Position numbers and translations under genes: made by a program. DNA of 64,000 nt, taken from an uncultured Dorea sp. GTDB taxonomy: Bacteria > Bacillota > Clostridia > Lachnospirales > Lachnospiraceae. This document shows positions 61,620-64,000 of this stretch, one piece after another; position 1 is the stretch's first letter; every line of letters begins with the position of its first letter. The notes below the pieces were generated by a model, which saw nothing but the letters and a program-made list of their open reading frames with translations, ran no database searches and had not been told where the DNA came from. The stretch lies in assembly GCA_910586965.1 (NCBI GenBank), contig CAJUMF010000008.1:1-64000 (forward strand), written 5' to 3'.

Positions 61620-62468
61620 ATGAAAGCTGAAACATATTACGCATCCAAAAATGAATACGACATCAACCTAAGATACTGCGGGTATGAGGAATGTTCCTCC
61701 GACTTTCGGATGGCTCCCCATGTCCGTTCCGAGTATTTAATCCATTATGTCACACAAGGAGAAGGAGAATTCATATGCGGCAGCCGCACATACCCCATCC
61801 GGCAGCACGACCTTTTTATCATACAGCCCCAGCAGATTGTAAGCTATAAGACCGCTCCGGAAAGCCCGCTGCACTTTTCATGGTTTGCCTTTGCCTGCGA
61901 AAAATCCAGCCAACAGCTTGCACTCCTTGGCTTTTCCGAGGAAACTCCTGTCCGCCGGCTCCACCCCAGATACTCCATCGATGAAAATATCCATCATCTG
62001 GTGGAGCTTATCAATTCCCCCGGCTTTCAAAATGAATTTGCCATACAATCCATTATTTACTCCATCATGTCCAATATTGCCCAGTCGTATTCCCTGTCGG
62101 GAAAATACAGGAAAAATACCCAGACTGCCGCATTTGTTCATGTAAAAAAAGCAAAATCCTATATAAAGTGCAATTACATCTATCCAATCTCTGTCACTGA
62201 CATCGCAAAACATGTAGGACTGGAACGAAGCTATCTGTCCAAGATCTTCAGCCAATGCACAGGCACCACCATTCAGAAATACCTGCTGAATGTCCGCATC
62301 CAGCGATCAAAGTTCCTGCTTGAGCAGACCGACTACAGCATAAAAGAAATCAGCTTTTCTGTAGGCATGACAGATGAATATTACTTTTCCAGGGTATTCA
62401 GGCAGACGGTAGGCATTCCCCCTACCCGCTACCGCAGCAACGCAAAAACACATTTATCTCCATTGTAA
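61620..62468 (+). CDS. AraC-family transcriptional regulator
   Basis: 282 aa from ATG 61620 preceded by AAGGAGG; a longer frame upstream lacks a site. N-terminal cupin-like ligand domain (HYVTQGEGEFICGSRTYPIR QHDLFIIQPQQ, ~35-65) and a C-terminal double HTH: VTDIAKHVGLERSYLSKIFS and IKEISFSVGMTDEYYFSRVF, ending in IPPTRYR. Activators of this type control glycoside-use genes. It lies between the divergent ABC/GH4 operon and the GH2 gene and probably regulates both. Confidence 0.9.
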   Translation: MKAETYYASKNEYDINLRYCGYEECSSDFRMAPHVRSEYLIHYVTQGEGEFICGSRTYPIRQHDLFIIQPQQIVSYKTAPESPLHFSWFAFACEKSSQQLALLGFSEETPVRRLHPRYSIDENIHHLVELINSPGFQNEFAIQSIIYSIMSNIAQSYSLSGKYRKNTQTAAFVHVKKAKSYIKCNYIYPISVTDIAKHVGLERSYLSKIFSQCTGTTIQKYLLNVRIQRSKFLLEQTDYSIKEISFSVGMTDEYYFSRVFRQTVGIPPTRYRSNAKTHLSPL

Positions 62469-62532
62469 AACAATACAAGGAGCTATACATTAAAAGTGCC
62501 GGCTGTCAGATTCATATTAAGGAGGATACATT

Positions 62533-64000
62533 ATGCCAGATAAACAAATATTAGAAAAAGCGGGTTATCCAAGGCCCGATTTTGTACGCAGAAACTTTAT
62601 GTCCCTTGACGGAGAATGGGAATTTGCATTCCTCTCCCAGCTGGGCCGCCCCTTTCCGGAAGGCTGCCTGGACAGACCGCTCCCTGGAAATATTATGGTT
62701 CCCTTCAGCTATACATGCAAAGCAAGCGGAATCGGATGCCCAGACCATGAGGATTGCCTTTGCTATGGTCGGGACCTCATCGTCAGCAAAGAAGACCTAT
62801 CCGGCCAGGTTCTGTTAAAATTCGGAGCCGTGGACTACTGCTGCGACGTATGGATAAACGGCTCTCACGTTGGTTCCCACCAGGGAGGACACACGCAATT
62901 CGAATTTCCCATAGCCTCGCACCTCCATATTGGCAAAAACCGCATTTTATTATGCGCCAGAGACGACTGGGAATGCGACCGCCCCAGAGGAAAGCAATAC
63001 TGGAAAGATGCGCCTGACAGATGTTGGTACGCTGACACTTCCGGCATCTGGAAATCCGTCTGGCTGGAATTTGTTCCTGAAAAATATATCCGCCGCGTAA
63101 AGCTGACTCCCGACACAGACAACCGCTGCCTTACACTGGAGGTCTTCTTAAGCGAAAGTTTTTCAGGTACTTTGAAAGCCGGCATCTTCTTTCATGACAC
63201 CTTGAAAAAGACAGTGACTTTCTCCTTCGCAGATACCCATTATCTCTGCGAGACAATTCGTGTAAACGAAGAAGATTTTGTCGATGAGATTCATTATTGG
63301 AGCTGCGAGACGCCCAATCTCTACCATCTCGCCCTCTCCTTATCAGAAAATAACACTGCAAACTGCGATACTGTAGAATGTTACTTTGGTATGCGCAAGG
63401 TTGAGACCCGTGACAGCAATGTATATCTCAACAACCGGCTGCTGTTCCAGCGGCTTGTGTTAGATCAGGGATACTGGAAAGATTCTCTGATGACACCACC
63501 TTCAAAAGATGCAATTAAAAAAGATATTCAGCTAACGAAGATGATGGGATTTAACGGAGCAAGAAAGCACCAGAAATTAGAAGCCCCTCATTACTATTAT
63601 TGGGCGGACGTCTTAGGACTCCTTGTCTGGTGCGAGATGCCAAGCTCCTATCGGTTCAACGACTGCGAGGTAAGTTCTCTTTTATCAGAATGGCAGGAGG
63701 TTATCTGCGAGGCTTACAACCACCCCTGCATCATCACATGGGTTCCCTTCAACGAATCCTGGGGTGTCAGAAATGTCTTCTCAGACAGACAGCAGCTAAG
63801 TTTTATCAAAGCTTCCTACTATCTTACAAAAACCTACGACCCATCGCGGCTTATCAGCACGAACGACGGCTGGGAGATTCCGAATGAGACCGATATCTTC
63901 TGTATCCATGACTATGAAGGAGACGCAGACACCATCCGAGACCGATATCAGGATATTGGAGCATTTGCAAAGACCGGCATCCCAAACAGACCGGCTCTGA
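62533..64000 (+). CDS. GH2 family beta-galactosidase/glucuronidase, 3' end outside the window
   Basis: 489 codons visible, no stop before the edge. It starts at ATG 62533 with GGAGG at 62521-62525. MSLDGEWEFAFL and PLPGNIMVPFSY open the sugar-binding jelly roll (~20-180), with DVWINGSHVGSHQGGHTQFE typical of GH2; an Ig-like domain follows, then a TIM barrel with KMMGFNGARKHQK, LGLLVWCEMPS and the acid/base Glu in WVPFNESWG (~407). The nucleophile Glu lies beyond the window. No signal peptide, so cytoplasmic. Substrate is a beta-linked sugar, type not determinable. Confidence 0.88.
   Translation, partial: MPDKQILEKAGYPRPDFVRRNFMSLDGEWEFAFLSQLGRPFPEGCLDRPLPGNIMVPFSYTCKASGIGCPDHEDCLCYGRDLIVSKEDLSGQVLLKFGAVDYCCDVWINGSHVGSHQGGHTQFEFPIASHLHIGKNRILLCARDDWECDRPRGKQYWKDAPDRCWYADTSGIWKSVWLEFVPEKYIRRVKLTPDTDNRCLTLEVFLSESFSGTLKAGIFFHDTLKKTVTFSFADTHYLCETIRVNEEDFVDEIHYWSCETPNLYHLALSLSENNTANCDTVECYFGMRKVETRDSNVYLNNRLLFQRLVLDQGYWKDSLMTPPSKDAIKKDIQLTKMMGFNGARKHQKLEAPHYYYWADVLGLLVWCEMPSSYRFNDCEVSSLLSEWQEVICEAYNHPCIITWVPFNESWGVRNVFSDRQQLSFIKASYYLTKTYDPSRLISTNDGWEIPNETDIFCIHDYEGDADTIRDRYQDIGAFAKTGIPNRPAL

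Overview
The window reads as a chromosomal segment of an anaerobic, low-to-mid-GC Bacillota bacterium of the Lachnospiraceae type (gut Clostridia). The reasons are rubrerythrin, 2x[4Fe-4S] ferredoxin, strong AGGAGG ribosome sites, RlmCD-type rRNA methylase, carbohydrate ABC importers with GH2/GH4/GH32 enzymes, LacI/AraC regulators and a Tn916-type integrase. The species cannot be named from sequence alone. Coding is almost continuous; no rRNA, tRNA or CRISPR array was seen.

Layout. 1-2.7 kb: edge of an Rpn-like nuclease gene, a HEPN/nucleotidyltransferase pair, and a ferredoxin + membrane Fe-S protein operon with a Crp/Fnr regulator and a palindrome at about -41 of its promoter. 2.7-8.3 kb: a three-gene phosphorelay (single receiver; kinase with HPt; hybrid kinase fused to a DegV domain). 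8.3-11.6 kb: housekeeping genes (rRNA methyltransferase, NYN ribonuclease-like protein, small membrane protein, low-molecular-weight tyrosine phosphatase).

11.57-34.74 kb: a 23-kb integrated element placed within the first codons of the phosphatase gene. It supplies a substitute promoter and first codons on the left, while the displaced original start codon survives on the right. It carries Tn916-like Int/Xis, a DnaC-like loader and a replisome organizer, but no relaxase. Its cargo is one long operon: SNF2-type helicase (DrmD-like), a giant Eco57I-type adenine methyltransferase, a 2107-aa DEAD/DUF1998 helicase that looks like DrmA and DrmB in one chain (or DruE), a UvrD helicase with a RelE/ParE-like N-terminus, and two zinc-ribbon proteins. 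This is best read as an atypical DISARM/Druantia-like antiphage system and is the main find. The methyltransferase gene contains two adjacent perfect hairpins.

34.8-38.1 kb: Crp/Fnr regulator, creatininase-like amidohydrolase and Na+/solute symporter operon. 38.2-46.4 kb: a second, AT-richer accessory island with two large paralogous unknown proteins, an XRE regulator, a decayed AlbA_2 gene, a TOTE-type primase-helicase-nuclease protein and a zeta-toxin/antitoxin pair. 46.5-49 kb: subtilisin-like protease and rubrerythrin. 49-64 kb: two carbohydrate loci. The first is a LacI-controlled ABC importer with GH32. The second is an ABC importer with GH4, Gfo/Idh and MDR dehydrogenases, next to an AraC regulator and a GH2 enzyme truncated by the window end. 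Together they suggest use of fructosyl and galactosyl (raffinose-type) oligosaccharides; the substrates are inferred.
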